A stretch of 64,000 bases of DNA from Blastocatellia bacterium AA13 (GTDB taxonomy: Bacteria; Acidobacteriota; Blastocatellia; UBA7656), in NCBI GenBank assembly GCA_003222245.1, contig QHVH01000007.1, forward strand, positions 124,001-188,000, in the 5' to 3' direction. The notes under the pieces were generated by a model. The model did no database searches, had not been told where the DNA came from, and worked only from the letters and a program-made list of their open reading frames with translations. A program made the position numbers and the translations under genes. The first letter of the stretch is position 1. The number at the start of each line of letters is the position of its first letter. Positions 1-9,835 of the stretch are shown here, one piece after another.

Positions 1-41
1 TAACAACCAGTATATCCGTCGATACAGATTCGAAACGTCCC

Positions 42-2021
42 TTACCACGAGTACAGGAGGTTCTCGTGCAGCTCAGTTCCCTGACTCTCATGTCTTACAC
101 GCACCTCGCGAAAAGCCAGCGCCTTTATCAAGCTCGAGATGTTGTCGCTGAAGAATTTTACCTCAGGCTCGGAATCGTCGGTCTTGACCGGATTAATCGT
201 CTTGCCGTCGAGCGTCGACATCAGCTTATCGAAAAGCGGCATCGCGTCGGCGATCCTCACTACCGCAAAGTAATCGGTTGTGCCTGATATCTCCAGGGCC
301 GCTGCTTTTGGAGACGAGGCAGCTTTTAAAACGTCCGCCGCAATGTCTTTGGTTGAAGCGAGCACGAGGTACTTTCCTGAGATCGCGTACGCCGCGGAGG
401 CGCCGAGCAGCGATTGACCGCCGGCTGTTTGTCCGACATAGCGAACTCCATTCTCTTCCTGCCACGCGAGATTCTGCGGGGCTCCGGATACGACGAAGCG
501 AGCGCGCAGCTCATCGGTCACCGCTTTTTCAAAGGCGGCGCGATCGAATCCTCCCACTTCCGACAGCTCAATTATCAAAGCCCGATCGAAGCCGACAAAG
601 AGTTTCTCGCGGTCCAGACGCGATCTCATCACATCGCAGTACGCGGCCGAACCGGACAGCTTGAGCAATGTCTCGATACGCTGGCCCAGCGAAGCCTTCA
701 CGGTTTGCGTAGACGATATTGCCTGAGCCCTGGCCGCCGAACCTGTGAACTCCTCATCGTCCACATCGCTGTCGAAGCGGGAATCAAGCCGGCGATATAC
801 CTCGGAGCTCTTGCTGACAGCGCTCTCGCTCGTTCCTTCGCTCTCGTGATCGCTGGTTTGTTCTGATGCCGCCTTAAATGTCGGGGTCGATGGGCGCGGC
901 TCGGCGCCTATGAGCGTGTCGGTTATCGCGCGCGCGCGAGTAGCGCGGTCCGCCGTCAATCTCACGAGTTGGCCGCCGGCGGGAACAAAATGGAGCAGTG
1001 ACCGGGCGCGTTCGGCGGGAATCTGTTCATCGGCGTGCGGCGCGGATTTCAATGTGAACCATCTCTGTTCTTCGAGGCCTCGACTCGTTAGCCTCATCTT
1101 GACGATGCCATTCTCGAATCGCGCGAGCTCGGATTCGTTTTTATGAAGCCAGTAGGCGTTGAAGTAGAGATTGTCGTTGAGCCTCGACTGATCCAGCCAC
1201 ATCGTGAGATCAGCGGGACTCGTATCCTTGATGCGAGCAGCACTCGAAAGAACATCGCCGATGAGTGAGTCGGGGGCCGTTTGTGAAGTTCTAATGTTCC
1301 GCAGGGCGCGAATAATCAGTCCTTCGGCCGTAGTGATGATGAGTTTATTGTCGGCGTAGGCGAAACAGAATTGCTGTTTGAGGCGGCCTCCGTCAGTAGT
1401 GACTTCGCTAGCATAGTAAGGCGCTCCTTCGGCCGATCGCTCCTCGAATTTTGGAGCCTGCTTGAAGAGTTCCGTCGCTATTGCCTGCGCACGGGGAACT
1501 TCCGTAACAAACACAAGCTCGGTCTTGCCTATGTCGTACATAGCAACCGCCGAAGCTCCGCCCGCTATTTCGGCGAGCCGCTCTTCATTGAGATCGAATC
1601 CGATCGCCTTTTCAAAATCGGTCTTGCGCGCGTCCAGCTTCAGGTATATGCGGGATTTGGTAAACGCGGAATAGCTCGGACCGCCGTAGAAGTCGGTTCT
1701 GGTCTTTGACGCGATCCATCGTTTCATCAGAGCCGACAGATCCCGCGCCTGAACGTAGAGCGATGCTCCGCGAGGCATGACTCGCGCGAGCTTTAACTGA
1801 TCTTCAAGCGGCTGGGCTTGTTGGCCATCGGATCTCAAGGAGAGCGCGGCAATGATCAGCGCGATCCATACCGCCGCCGAAGCCGAGAAAGACCGCCGCG
1901 AGCGGCCGAGATCGCCGCGATTTCCATATTGAGAAAGACGCGTGATAACCCTGCAGCGCGCATCGCGCAACATCGAAGGCGGCTCCGGCGTCATGGCGTT
2001 GCGAGTCTCATCCGTTCTCAT
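42..2021 (-). CDS. DUF3352-like membrane-anchored protein
   Basis: Hypothetical protein of about 659 residues. One hydrophobic segment near residues 50-62 (AVWIALIIAALSL) would anchor it or act as a signal; the rest is soluble and would face the periplasm or outside. The repeated pattern of a protein that scores itself on 'RVMPRGASLYVQARD' and later 'FFSDNISSLIKAL' resembles the DUF3352 family, which has no known reaction; this assignment is weak. I chose the ATG at 2021 because GAGGAG lies just upstream and because the TGA of the giant TPR gene ends one base before it, so the two are very likely translationally coupled. A longer reading to 2060 would overlap the upstream gene by 38 bases. 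No catalytic motif is visible. Confidence 0.7.
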   Translation of the reverse strand: MRTDETRNAMTPEPPSMLRDARCRVITRLSQYGNRGDLGRSRRSFSASAAVWIALIIAALSLRSDGQQAQPLEDQLKLARVMPRGASLYVQARDLSALMKRWIASKTRTDFYGGPSYSAFTKSRIYLKLDARKTDFEKAIGFDLNEERLAEIAGGASAVAMYDIGKTELVFVTEVPRAQAIATELFKQAPKFEERSAEGAPYYASEVTTDGGRLKQQFCFAYADNKLIITTAEGLIIRALRNIRTSQTAPDSLIGDVLSSAARIKDTSPADLTMWLDQSRLNDNLYFNAYWLHKNESELARFENGIVKMRLTSRGLEEQRWFTLKSAPHADEQIPAERARSLLHFVPAGGQLVRLTADRATRARAITDTLIGAEPRPSTPTFKAASEQTSDHESEGTSESAVSKSSEVYRRLDSRFDSDVDDEEFTGSAARAQAISSTQTVKASLGQRIETLLKLSGSAAYCDVMRSRLDREKLFVGFDRALIIELSEVGGFDRAAFEKAVTDELRARFVVSGAPQNLAWQEENGVRYVGQTAGGQSLLGASAAYAISGKYLVLASTKDIAADVLKAASSPKAAALEISGTTDYFAVVRIADAMPLFDKLMSTLDGKTINPVKTDDSEPEVKFFSDNISSLIKALAFREVRVRHESQGTELHENLLYSW

Positions 2022-2022
2022 A

Positions 2023-5000
2023 TCAATTCTCCTCTCGATCGACGAGGAACTTCGCCGCATAGATCGAATCAGTCGCGTTAGAACGGCTCACGTGAAAGAG
2101 ATTGGCCTTGCGCAGGCGCTCCGCCGCCTCGGCGGTGGTGATCTCGGTGAGCTTCTTCTCGATCGCGGTTTTTTGCTCCGCCGTGAGAGATCCGAAAAGG
2201 CTGGTTCGTTGAACTTCGCGAGCGCGTTCGTACATTCCCAGCCGCAGGTAAGAAGCGACTACAGCCTCTCGCAAGCGGTCAGTATTCGCGAGCGCTGCCT
2301 GGTTCAATTGGTCGATGGTCGCCAACGCCGGGCGCGATGAACGGCGTTGAACCGCCAGGGAAGGCTCGAACGCGATTTGGCGCTCGCCCTTGGCCGCGGT
2401 CAGAAGTGAAATGAGCGCAATTTGAGGGACGCCCCCTTCGCGGCTTTGCTCCGGCGACACAAGGTTGATTGCAGCCGAATCAAGACCGGCGTTGGCATAG
2501 AGAACGACGAGCGCTGCCCGGGGGGAGGCCGGGCCCTGCTGCGTGCTGCTCATCGGATCGGCGGCTGCCAATGCAATCGAATTTGTAACCTCGCCGTCCG
2601 CATCGATGTATAGCGCGCGTTCGAATTGTCGAATTGCTTCGCGGCTGTTGCCGGTAGCTCGTTCAATGATGCCGAGCTTGAGATGGGCCGCGGCTGCAAG
2701 CGAGCCTTCTTCAATCGTCGCCAAGAACCGTTTCGCCTCTTCGAAGTTGCCTAAACCTTCAGCTATCGCGGCGGCTATTAGCTGTGCGGCCGAATTCCCG
2801 GTCTTCGACTGCGCTCCTCGTTGTATTTCGACTGCCGCTGAGCGCAGGCCTTGATCGCCTCGATTCGTCTGAAGGATTCGATTGACTGCTTCGGCCGATT
2901 GCGCGCGAACCGTGTTCGGGCTCGAATCGTCGGAAGCAAGCGCCGCCAACTGATTGACTGCCTCAGCCCTTCGGCCCGCCGCCGCGATTGTGCGTGCAAG
3001 CTCGAGTCTGTTGGCGGCATCTTGAGGAAGGACGGTTGCGAGCTGACTCCGGTACGTAATTGCATCTTCGAATAAACCGATGCGCGCGGCGGTTTCGGCC
3101 GCGAGTTGCAGCAATCTGCTGTTATCAACCGAGCGCTCGGCCAACTGCTTCAGCCATCGTCCGGCCTCCTGCAATCTTCCGCGTCTTGCTTCTATTTCGG
3201 CGAGCCCCGCCAGCGCGGCTTCCATCCCCTGACTGCCTCGCCCGCTTACATCCGCGCGATATGCGTCATAGAGAAGCGCGTCGGCGTCGGCTTCTTTGTG
3301 CTCGGCCATGAGCAGAGCATACGCCCTGAGGCAATGATCCCGGTCGCGAGTTACGCCGGACGGTTGCGGTCCCGTTAATTCGAGTCCGCAATAACGCTTG
3401 AGAATCGCGAGCGCTTTTGCCGCGTTCGAGGGACCGCTTCGCAACTCGATCAAGGCCGAAGCAAGCGGGAGCCATTCGTAGTGTTCATAGACGTCAGGCT
3501 CGTTCGCCGAACCAGCCTGTGTGGGCAGCATCAAGTTGGCTTGCTCGCGCTTGATTGAATCGATCAGTAATCGCGCTTCATTCAGCGAGTTGTTCCTGAT
3601 CAGATAATCGAGATACTGCCGGCGAAGCTCGGCCAGAGCCTGACTCGGAATGATGTACTGGCCCTCGACCTGTAGACCGCCGTCATACTCCGGCGTCCCG
3701 ACCAGCGCGGCTGCCAGATCGGACATGCGCGTGTGAATCACCCGATAGATGCTTGCGAGATGAGCATCCGGGAGCAACTGTTCCTCGATGATCGTTCGCC
3801 CGATCACCGTATCGCTCGGCAGGGCCGTGATCGTGGCGTAAAGGGCCTCGGCAGCCTGTGATGTGAGCTTGCTGGATGCGGCTCGCTCGGCGATTTGCTC
3901 GACGAGCGGCTTAACGGTCTCCGCGCGACTATTTGAGTTACGGCTGGTTTCGCGGCCGACAAAGGAGACGATGAAATTCTCGAGCTTTGGCAGTGCTTCC
4001 CTGAGCAAGCCGTTCTCGCTCATCACCCGCAGGTACAATTGGGCGTCCGCCGCGGAAGCGCGGCGAGAGATGATGGAGTCCCACGCTTCAAGAGCGCCGC
4101 TCCTGTTCTTGCGCGCCAGCTCAACCGCGCCTCTCATTACAAGTACATTTCGCGGACCGGGACTCAATTCATCGGCCAATGCGACGTGATCGGCGGCGCG
4201 GTTCGGGTCCTTCCGATCGAGATAGAATGCGGCGAGCTCGAGCTGCGCGCGTGTGCTGGATGGCTTTCCTTCAATCTCGCCGACCGCGTATTTACGACTG
4301 TCGGCGCGGCCCGCCATCGAAAGCCAGTAGCCGTAGTTTCGTGCGCTGAGGAACCAGTCCTGCCCGACGAGCGTCTGTGACGTATCGACGCGGCGGCCGA
4401 CCTGTTGGCCGATTGGAGCGATGTTCAGCGCGCTCTTGAAGAAGTCTTCAATTTCCGGACCTGTTTCTTTGAGCGCGAGTCCGACTTCGGCGCTTCGGGA
4501 TGAGACCCAGGCGGGCCGCAGCTTCGCGTGCGCGATTGCTATTCGCGCAAGGTGACTCTCATTTTTCTCGATCAGAAAATTGATCAGTTGAAGCTCGTAT
4601 GGACTGAACTTTGCCGCAAGCTGTTCCAGCTCGTCTCGCTTGCCGGTTGAAATCAGAAGGGAGAGATAGCGATCGATCGCGGGATTATTGTTGGCCGTCA
4701 GCTCGCCGCTTGCGCCCGCATACACGCGGCGAAGCCATTCGAGCTCGCGATCAGTGTCGCCGGACAATCTGTAGCGGGCGGCGATCTCCGAACCATAGTC
4801 GAAGCGATTCTTGTACTGATCTTTCGATTGCTGCGCGGTCAGAACCTCGGCAGCTTTTACGAAGGCCGCGTGCCGATCGTAGAAGGCGATGAGCGAACGA
4901 AGCTCGTTGTAGCAGCGCGTGTCATCGGCGTTGGTGCGGGCCTGAAAGGCGGCATCCTTGATCCTGGTTTGAATCTCTTCTTCAACTTCTACAAGCAGAC

Positions 5001-8000
5001 ACGCTCTCGCGATGGATTGATATCGCGCCAGAGTTTCCCGATCATTGTATGTCGTGAACGGAGCCGTAGCGCTCCTCAATGCTACGGCCAGCGCGACAGC
5101 TTGTTGGGCAGTCGCGTATTCCACGACTTCGACGCCGAACTGGGCTCGCATAGTCGCATCGATCGACGTCACAAGGCTCCGAGCCCGATAACTGTCCGAA
5201 TCTTTCGAGTTTCTCGCAATGGCGTCCAACTGTTCGCGAAGGCGATCGACTCTTGAAAGCGCGGCGGCCGGTTCCTGAGTCCGAACCAACACTCGCACAT
5301 AACCGTTCAGATCCGGAGCGATATATTCATCTTTGAGATTTTTGATTCCGACAGCGAAACCCTGCTCGAAGACGCGAGCAGCTTCATCGTGAATTCCCCA
5401 CGCCTCGAGCTGCGAAGCGATCAACAGAACTGATTGAGCGGTGGGATTCTTTGTTGAAGCGAGAGCCTGGCGCATCGTTTGACTAACGTCGGCGCGCTTG
5501 CCCTGCCGAATCTGAATTCGCGCAATCTCGATGAGCCAGCTCGGTTCCTTGCCGAACAGGTTCCAACCTTCGCGGAGCACGGCAATGGCCTCGTCGTATC
5601 TGGGCGTTCCGCGCGTCGGGCGCGCAAGAGCGGATGCAAGCAACAGGCGAAGATCGCTGCGCTGCGGTTCGTTGACAAGCGCTATCCGATATTGCTCCGA
5701 TGCCGATTCGAGATCTCCAAGGCGCTCTTTCAAACGCCCCAACACGAGCTGCCACCGGTAATTCTTGTATGAATCCTTCGCGAGCTTTTCATAATAAGAC
5801 GTAAGCCGCGCGGCGAGATCGTGATTCTGCGCGTATTCATAGGCCGCGCCGAGTCGTTCCGTGTCTTCTGGAAACAAATTCACGATTTCGATGTGTTGAT
5901 CGAGAGCCTCCTGATAGCGGCCGAGCTTATCGAGGGGGCGAATCATCCCGGAGCGAAGATCCGCAATTCGCGAGCGCATCTCGTCGGTGAGCTGAACCGT
6001 GCGAGCTTCCTGCAAAGCCGATCTATAGAGTTCCGTGAGCTCGGCCAGTTTGCCTTCGGCTCCAAGCGCGCTGACAAGCTCGCCGAACGTCTCGGTGTCC
6101 GAATGATCCGTCTCATACTGAGTGCGAAGCGTAGCCTCGGCCTCCGGGAGCCGGCCCGCCTCCATCTGCCTGCGCGCAAGGCGCAGCGTGAGCGAGCGGC
6201 GGCTTGCGCCGCGAGCTTTGTCTATCGATTTTTTGTAGAGATCGAGCGCGCGATCAAGCAGACCGGCTCGCCAGTAGAATTTCTCGGACTCTTCGATGAC
6301 TCCCGCGTTGGTCGGGTATTCGGCATCGAGCTTATCGATGATGGCGATCGAGCTGTCGGATTGATTGTGGCGCTCGAGAAACGATGCAAGCTGCAAGCGG
6401 TACATCATCGATTCACGCTCATCTCGCGCCAGCGACGCCAGCCGTTCGATGGCAAACTGTTCGTCGCCGGTTCGAAGCGATGTATGGAACATCTCGCGAA
6501 TCGTTTCGAGAAAAGCCAGATCCGAGCTCTTATTGATTTGTTCGCGCAAAAGGGCCAGCGCATCCGGCAAGCGATCGCTCTTTGTCAAATACTCCGCATA
6601 GCCAATGATGAGCTGCCAGTCGTTCGGCTTCGAGGCTCGCGCGCTGTTGAATTGAGCCGTGATCCTGTCGGACATGCCTCTTCGAGGCGCAAGCTGCGCC
6701 AGCCGAGTCACTACCGTCGAGCGGCCGTCGCCGGGCTCCGAAAGAACTTTGACGTATTCGGCGATTGCCGAATCCATGTCCCCCTTGCCTTCGTACACCG
6801 CGCCAAGACGATAAGCATAGATTGTCGGGTCTCCGGTAACGTTTCGCAGATCGTTGAAGACTCGAATAGCGGCGTCATATTGAAAGTAGTCCCAATAGAC
6901 GGTTGCGATTTCGAGGTAGGTGTTTCGCTCGCCGGGCTCCTGCTTGACCAGCTTGTCCCATTCTCGCCCCGCCTTTTCGTAGTCGCCGAGCTGGGCATAG
7001 ACCTCGCCGGCCTTGATCCTGTACTCGTGGTTCGACGGGTATACGTCAGCGATCGAAGAAAGAACCGCGGCCGACTCCTCATAGTACTTTGAGGAGTCGT
7101 AGCCGAATGACCGAGTCAGATCCGCGAGCCTTCCAGCGTACTGCGCTTCGCCAGGATAGAGCTTTGCCAGCGTCCTATAGGCATCGAGCGCTTCATCGTG
7201 GTGCGAGAGCCACATCGCCGCGTCCGCCGCAAAGACCTTGTACGCGGAGAACTCGCTCGCGCCTATCGATGCGCGAGCTTTGTCGTAACGGGCCCGAAGC
7301 TGCTGCTTGCTGAAGAGCCACGCGAGGTAAGGCTCGCGGACCGATCGATCGGCGAAATAATACTGGGCCGACAGTTTTTCCCATCGCGCTCGATCGGTCT
7401 TTTCAAGATAGGTGAGCATGCCTCGGACAAAGAAAAGATTTCTCGGAAATCGGTTATGAGCGAAGCTATACAAGTCGAACGCGAACTTCTCGTCCCAATC
7501 GAGCTTGTCGCCTTCGGGCTCGGTTCCGTAGCCCGCGAACCGGACCAGGTAGTCCGTGATCTCTTCTTCGTTGAAGATTGAGATGAGCTGGCGTGAGTAT
7601 CTATTCAGCTCGCGGCCGCGCTTTTCTCGGACGTACCAGCGCGCCAGGCGGTGATACCAGGTGTTCGAATCAAATTGGCGAATGGCGGAGTTGTACGCCT
7701 TAAGCTCTTCGTTGACCAACTGCGCCTGTCCAAGCCAGTTCAGGAAGCGCTCATAAAGCCCCTGCTCTTTCGGGTGCTTTTTAATCTCGCCCCAGAAAAA
7801 TGCCGCGGTTTCTGTCTTTTTATCTTCCGCGGCCAGCGAACCGACGTAACGTTCCAGCGCGTTGCTGTAATCTGTCGCGGCCGGAGCCTGACTAGAATCC
7901 GTGCTCTCTTCCTCCTGATTCGGCTCCTCTTCGCTGTTGCTCTCTTCTTCGGAGCTCGAATCGGACTTCTCTGTTGCATTGTATGTATCGCTGTATGCCT

Positions 8001-9780
8001 CGATGTTGTACCTGATTTTATCTATCAGTTTGTCGATAACCGGAGTTGAACCGTAGCGCCACTGCTCCTTTGAAGACATCAACAGCGTCGCGCCCGCGGG
8101 TTTGTTCTTCGCAAGCCGATCGAGCAACGCGGCCAACACCGTGCGTTCGCCTGCCCTGTCTTTCAGCGCGACATAGGCGTCGGCGATTCGCAGCGAGATG
8201 TCTTTGTAAAAACGCGAGTTGGGATAACGGGCCTGAAACTCGCGTCCTACTTCTATCATCCGCTTGTACTCGCCGATCGCGGAGTAGACGTTCAACGCGC
8301 CGAGATACATCTCTTCGAGCCATTTCGAGTTCGAATACTCGCTCTTGAACGCCATGAAGATCCGATATGCAAACGCGCGATTGAAGTAGCCCGCGGCCGC
8401 CTTGTCCTGCGAGTCATATTTGTAAGCGGGCTGTGTGTCGGAGAGGACGAGCGACAAAACGCCATTCAGAAATCCGGAGTGCTGATCAACCTCCGCGATG
8501 TCTTTATAAAAAGAAAGGTCGCCCGCGCCGAATCGCGTCGGCGTGTCGCCCGCGTCTAGCACCGCTTTGAAGAGTCGAAAAAGAGCTTCCTCGCGCGCTT
8601 CGGTTCCGGCTTGAAGCGCTCCCGCGAGATAAAGCGTGTACAAATAACGGGCTGCTTGATCGTAATTACCGATCGACGCATACAAGTTAGTCACGACCTC
8701 AAGATCGTGCGGCGGCCAGTTGGTCCCGCCGACTGTGGAAGCAGTTCCAGCGCCGCCGGCCCTGCGTTCCTCGAGCGTGGTCAGAATACGTGTTGCCGCG
8801 GTGAAATTCTTTTCGTAGCAGTAGAAGCTGAAGAGCCTTCCAACTGCGGCCAGATCGCTCGCGCCTTTGCGAAACTGTTCTTGAAGCGCCCGCCTTACTA
8901 CACGATAGCGCCCGAATCTTCTTAGTAATTCCAGATAATCGGTAATCGCCTGCCTGGGCCACGCCGGCTCGAACACCGCCGAGTAGGCGTCTTCAGCGGC
9001 TTGACGGCCGGCAGTACGTTCTAAGATCGATGCCCGACTCTTCAGAAAGTAAGGCAGCTCGGCGGGAAATTTCGGTTGGTACTTGTCGAGCACGGCTATC
9101 GCTTCGCGAGGCTTCTTCGCGAGGCGAAGCTCGGTGACATAGTCCTTGACCGGCTGAGGATTCGATTCGTCGGCTGCTACAAGCTCCGCGAAAAAATCAG
9201 CGGGATTGAATTCCGTAAGCGACCTCGATCGCACCAGATCGGCAGCTCGTTTATAGGTCGCAGAACGTTCATCGACCGGCATCGCCCGCGCAAGCTCTCG
9301 GAGAGTTTTTACTTCGTCCACATAACGGGCGCGATTCTCATAAAAGGAGACGAGCCTGCGCAGCGCATCAGCGGAGCGATGCTTAAGCTCCGCGTATCGA
9401 TTCATTTCGTCGGCAGCCTTATCAAACCGGCCAAGCTTTTCGCTCAGACGAGCGGCGTGCAACGGGAGCACGCTGTCCTTTGGATATCTCGCAGCGAGCG
9501 TGTTAACGCGATCGAGCGCTTCGGAGTATGGACGCGCGACTGAGGATTGCTCGCCGAAGAATTCCTGCGAAGCATATAGGGCATCGTCAACCATCGGGCG
9601 AGGCGCGAGGTTCGGATCAGCCGGACGGATCGGTTGATTGGCCCGTCGGGTCTGAGCTGCAGCCGACGCGCGCTGTGTCGCTCCGGCGCGTCGCGCCGAC
9701 CGCTGGCCCATCAACGTGGCGACCGCGACGGATGACGCAGCCAATATCATAACGGTAGCTATATAAATTCGTTTGCGCAT
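2023..9780 (-). CDS. giant exported tetratricopeptide-repeat protein (2585 aa)
   Basis: Very large protein made almost entirely of helical TPR-like repeats, seen as recurrent A..Y...G....A...Y......P patterns along its length (for example 'YAQLGDYEKAGREWDKLVK' and 'GKGDMDSAIAEYVKVL'). The N terminus (MRKRIYIATVMILAASSVAVATL) is a signal peptide or anchor, so the solenoid is probably periplasmic. Around residues 603-640 sits a Ser/Glu-rich acidic linker that may divide two solenoids. Such proteins usually scaffold complexes; no enzyme domain is visible. The ATG is preceded by GGAAGG. It lies 55 bases downstream of the VIT-VWA gene and one base upstream of the DUF3352-like gene, so the three probably form one transcription unit. 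Confidence 0.9.
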   Translation of the reverse strand: MRKRIYIATVMILAASSVAVATLMGQRSARRAGATQRASAAAQTRRANQPIRPADPNLAPRPMVDDALYASQEFFGEQSSVARPYSEALDRVNTLAARYPKDSVLPLHAARLSEKLGRFDKAADEMNRYAELKHRSADALRRLVSFYENRARYVDEVKTLRELARAMPVDERSATYKRAADLVRSRSLTEFNPADFFAELVAADESNPQPVKDYVTELRLAKKPREAIAVLDKYQPKFPAELPYFLKSRASILERTAGRQAAEDAYSAVFEPAWPRQAITDYLELLRRFGRYRVVRRALQEQFRKGASDLAAVGRLFSFYCYEKNFTAATRILTTLEERRAGGAGTASTVGGTNWPPHDLEVVTNLYASIGNYDQAARYLYTLYLAGALQAGTEAREEALFRLFKAVLDAGDTPTRFGAGDLSFYKDIAEVDQHSGFLNGVLSLVLSDTQPAYKYDSQDKAAAGYFNRAFAYRIFMAFKSEYSNSKWLEEMYLGALNVYSAIGEYKRMIEVGREFQARYPNSRFYKDISLRIADAYVALKDRAGERTVLAALLDRLAKNKPAGATLLMSSKEQWRYGSTPVIDKLIDKIRYNIEAYSDTYNATEKSDSSSEEESNSEEEPNQEEESTDSSQAPAATDYSNALERYVGSLAAEDKKTETAAFFWGEIKKHPKEQGLYERFLNWLGQAQLVNEELKAYNSAIRQFDSNTWYHRLARWYVREKRGRELNRYSRQLISIFNEEEITDYLVRFAGYGTEPEGDKLDWDEKFAFDLYSFAHNRFPRNLFFVRGMLTYLEKTDRARWEKLSAQYYFADRSVREPYLAWLFSKQQLRARYDKARASIGASEFSAYKVFAADAAMWLSHHDEALDAYRTLAKLYPGEAQYAGRLADLTRSFGYDSSKYYEESAAVLSSIADVYPSNHEYRIKAGEVYAQLGDYEKAGREWDKLVKQEPGERNTYLEIATVYWDYFQYDAAIRVFNDLRNVTGDPTIYAYRLGAVYEGKGDMDSAIAEYVKVLSEPGDGRSTVVTRLAQLAPRRGMSDRITAQFNSARASKPNDWQLIIGYAEYLTKSDRLPDALALLREQINKSSDLAFLETIREMFHTSLRTGDEQFAIERLASLARDERESMMYRLQLASFLERHNQSDSSIAIIDKLDAEYPTNAGVIEESEKFYWRAGLLDRALDLYKKSIDKARGASRRSLTLRLARRQMEAGRLPEAEATLRTQYETDHSDTETFGELVSALGAEGKLAELTELYRSALQEARTVQLTDEMRSRIADLRSGMIRPLDKLGRYQEALDQHIEIVNLFPEDTERLGAAYEYAQNHDLAARLTSYYEKLAKDSYKNYRWQLVLGRLKERLGDLESASEQYRIALVNEPQRSDLRLLLASALARPTRGTPRYDEAIAVLREGWNLFGKEPSWLIEIARIQIRQGKRADVSQTMRQALASTKNPTAQSVLLIASQLEAWGIHDEAARVFEQGFAVGIKNLKDEYIAPDLNGYVRVLVRTQEPAAALSRVDRLREQLDAIARNSKDSDSYRARSLVTSIDATMRAQFGVEVVEYATAQQAVALAVALRSATAPFTTYNDRETLARYQSIARACLLVEVEEEIQTRIKDAAFQARTNADDTRCYNELRSLIAFYDRHAAFVKAAEVLTAQQSKDQYKNRFDYGSEIAARYRLSGDTDRELEWLRRVYAGASGELTANNNPAIDRYLSLLISTGKRDELEQLAAKFSPYELQLINFLIEKNESHLARIAIAHAKLRPAWVSSRSAEVGLALKETGPEIEDFFKSALNIAPIGQQVGRRVDTSQTLVGQDWFLSARNYGYWLSMAGRADSRKYAVGEIEGKPSSTRAQLELAAFYLDRKDPNRAADHVALADELSPGPRNVLVMRGAVELARKNRSGALEAWDSIISRRASAADAQLYLRVMSENGLLREALPKLENFIVSFVGRETSRNSNSRAETVKPLVEQIAERAASSKLTSQAAEALYATITALPSDTVIGRTIIEEQLLPDAHLASIYRVIHTRMSDLAAALVGTPEYDGGLQVEGQYIIPSQALAELRRQYLDYLIRNNSLNEARLLIDSIKREQANLMLPTQAGSANEPDVYEHYEWLPLASALIELRSGPSNAAKALAILKRYCGLELTGPQPSGVTRDRDHCLRAYALLMAEHKEADADALLYDAYRADVSGRGSQGMEAALAGLAEIEARRGRLQEAGRWLKQLAERSVDNSRLLQLAAETAARIGLFEDAITYRSQLATVLPQDAANRLELARTIAAAGRRAEAVNQLAALASDDSSPNTVRAQSAEAVNRILQTNRGDQGLRSAAVEIQRGAQSKTGNSAAQLIAAAIAEGLGNFEEAKRFLATIEEGSLAAAAHLKLGIIERATGNSREAIRQFERALYIDADGEVTNSIALAAADPMSSTQQGPASPRAALVVLYANAGLDSAAINLVSPEQSREGGVPQIALISLLTAAKGERQIAFEPSLAVQRRSSRPALATIDQLNQAALANTDRLREAVVASYLRLGMYERAREVQRTSLFGSLTAEQKTAIEKKLTEITTAEAAERLRKANLFHVSRSNATDSIYAAKFLVDREEN

Positions 9781-9835
9781 AAATGCCTTCCAAAGCCTGA
9801 ATCAGACTATTGCTTTCCAAGGTGTCTGATCCCTG

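Noticed and set aside
42-2060. longer reading of the DUF3352-like gene from 2060
   Set aside because: Overlaps the upstream gene by 38 bases; the ATG at 2021 has GAGGAG and a one-base gap to the preceding stop.
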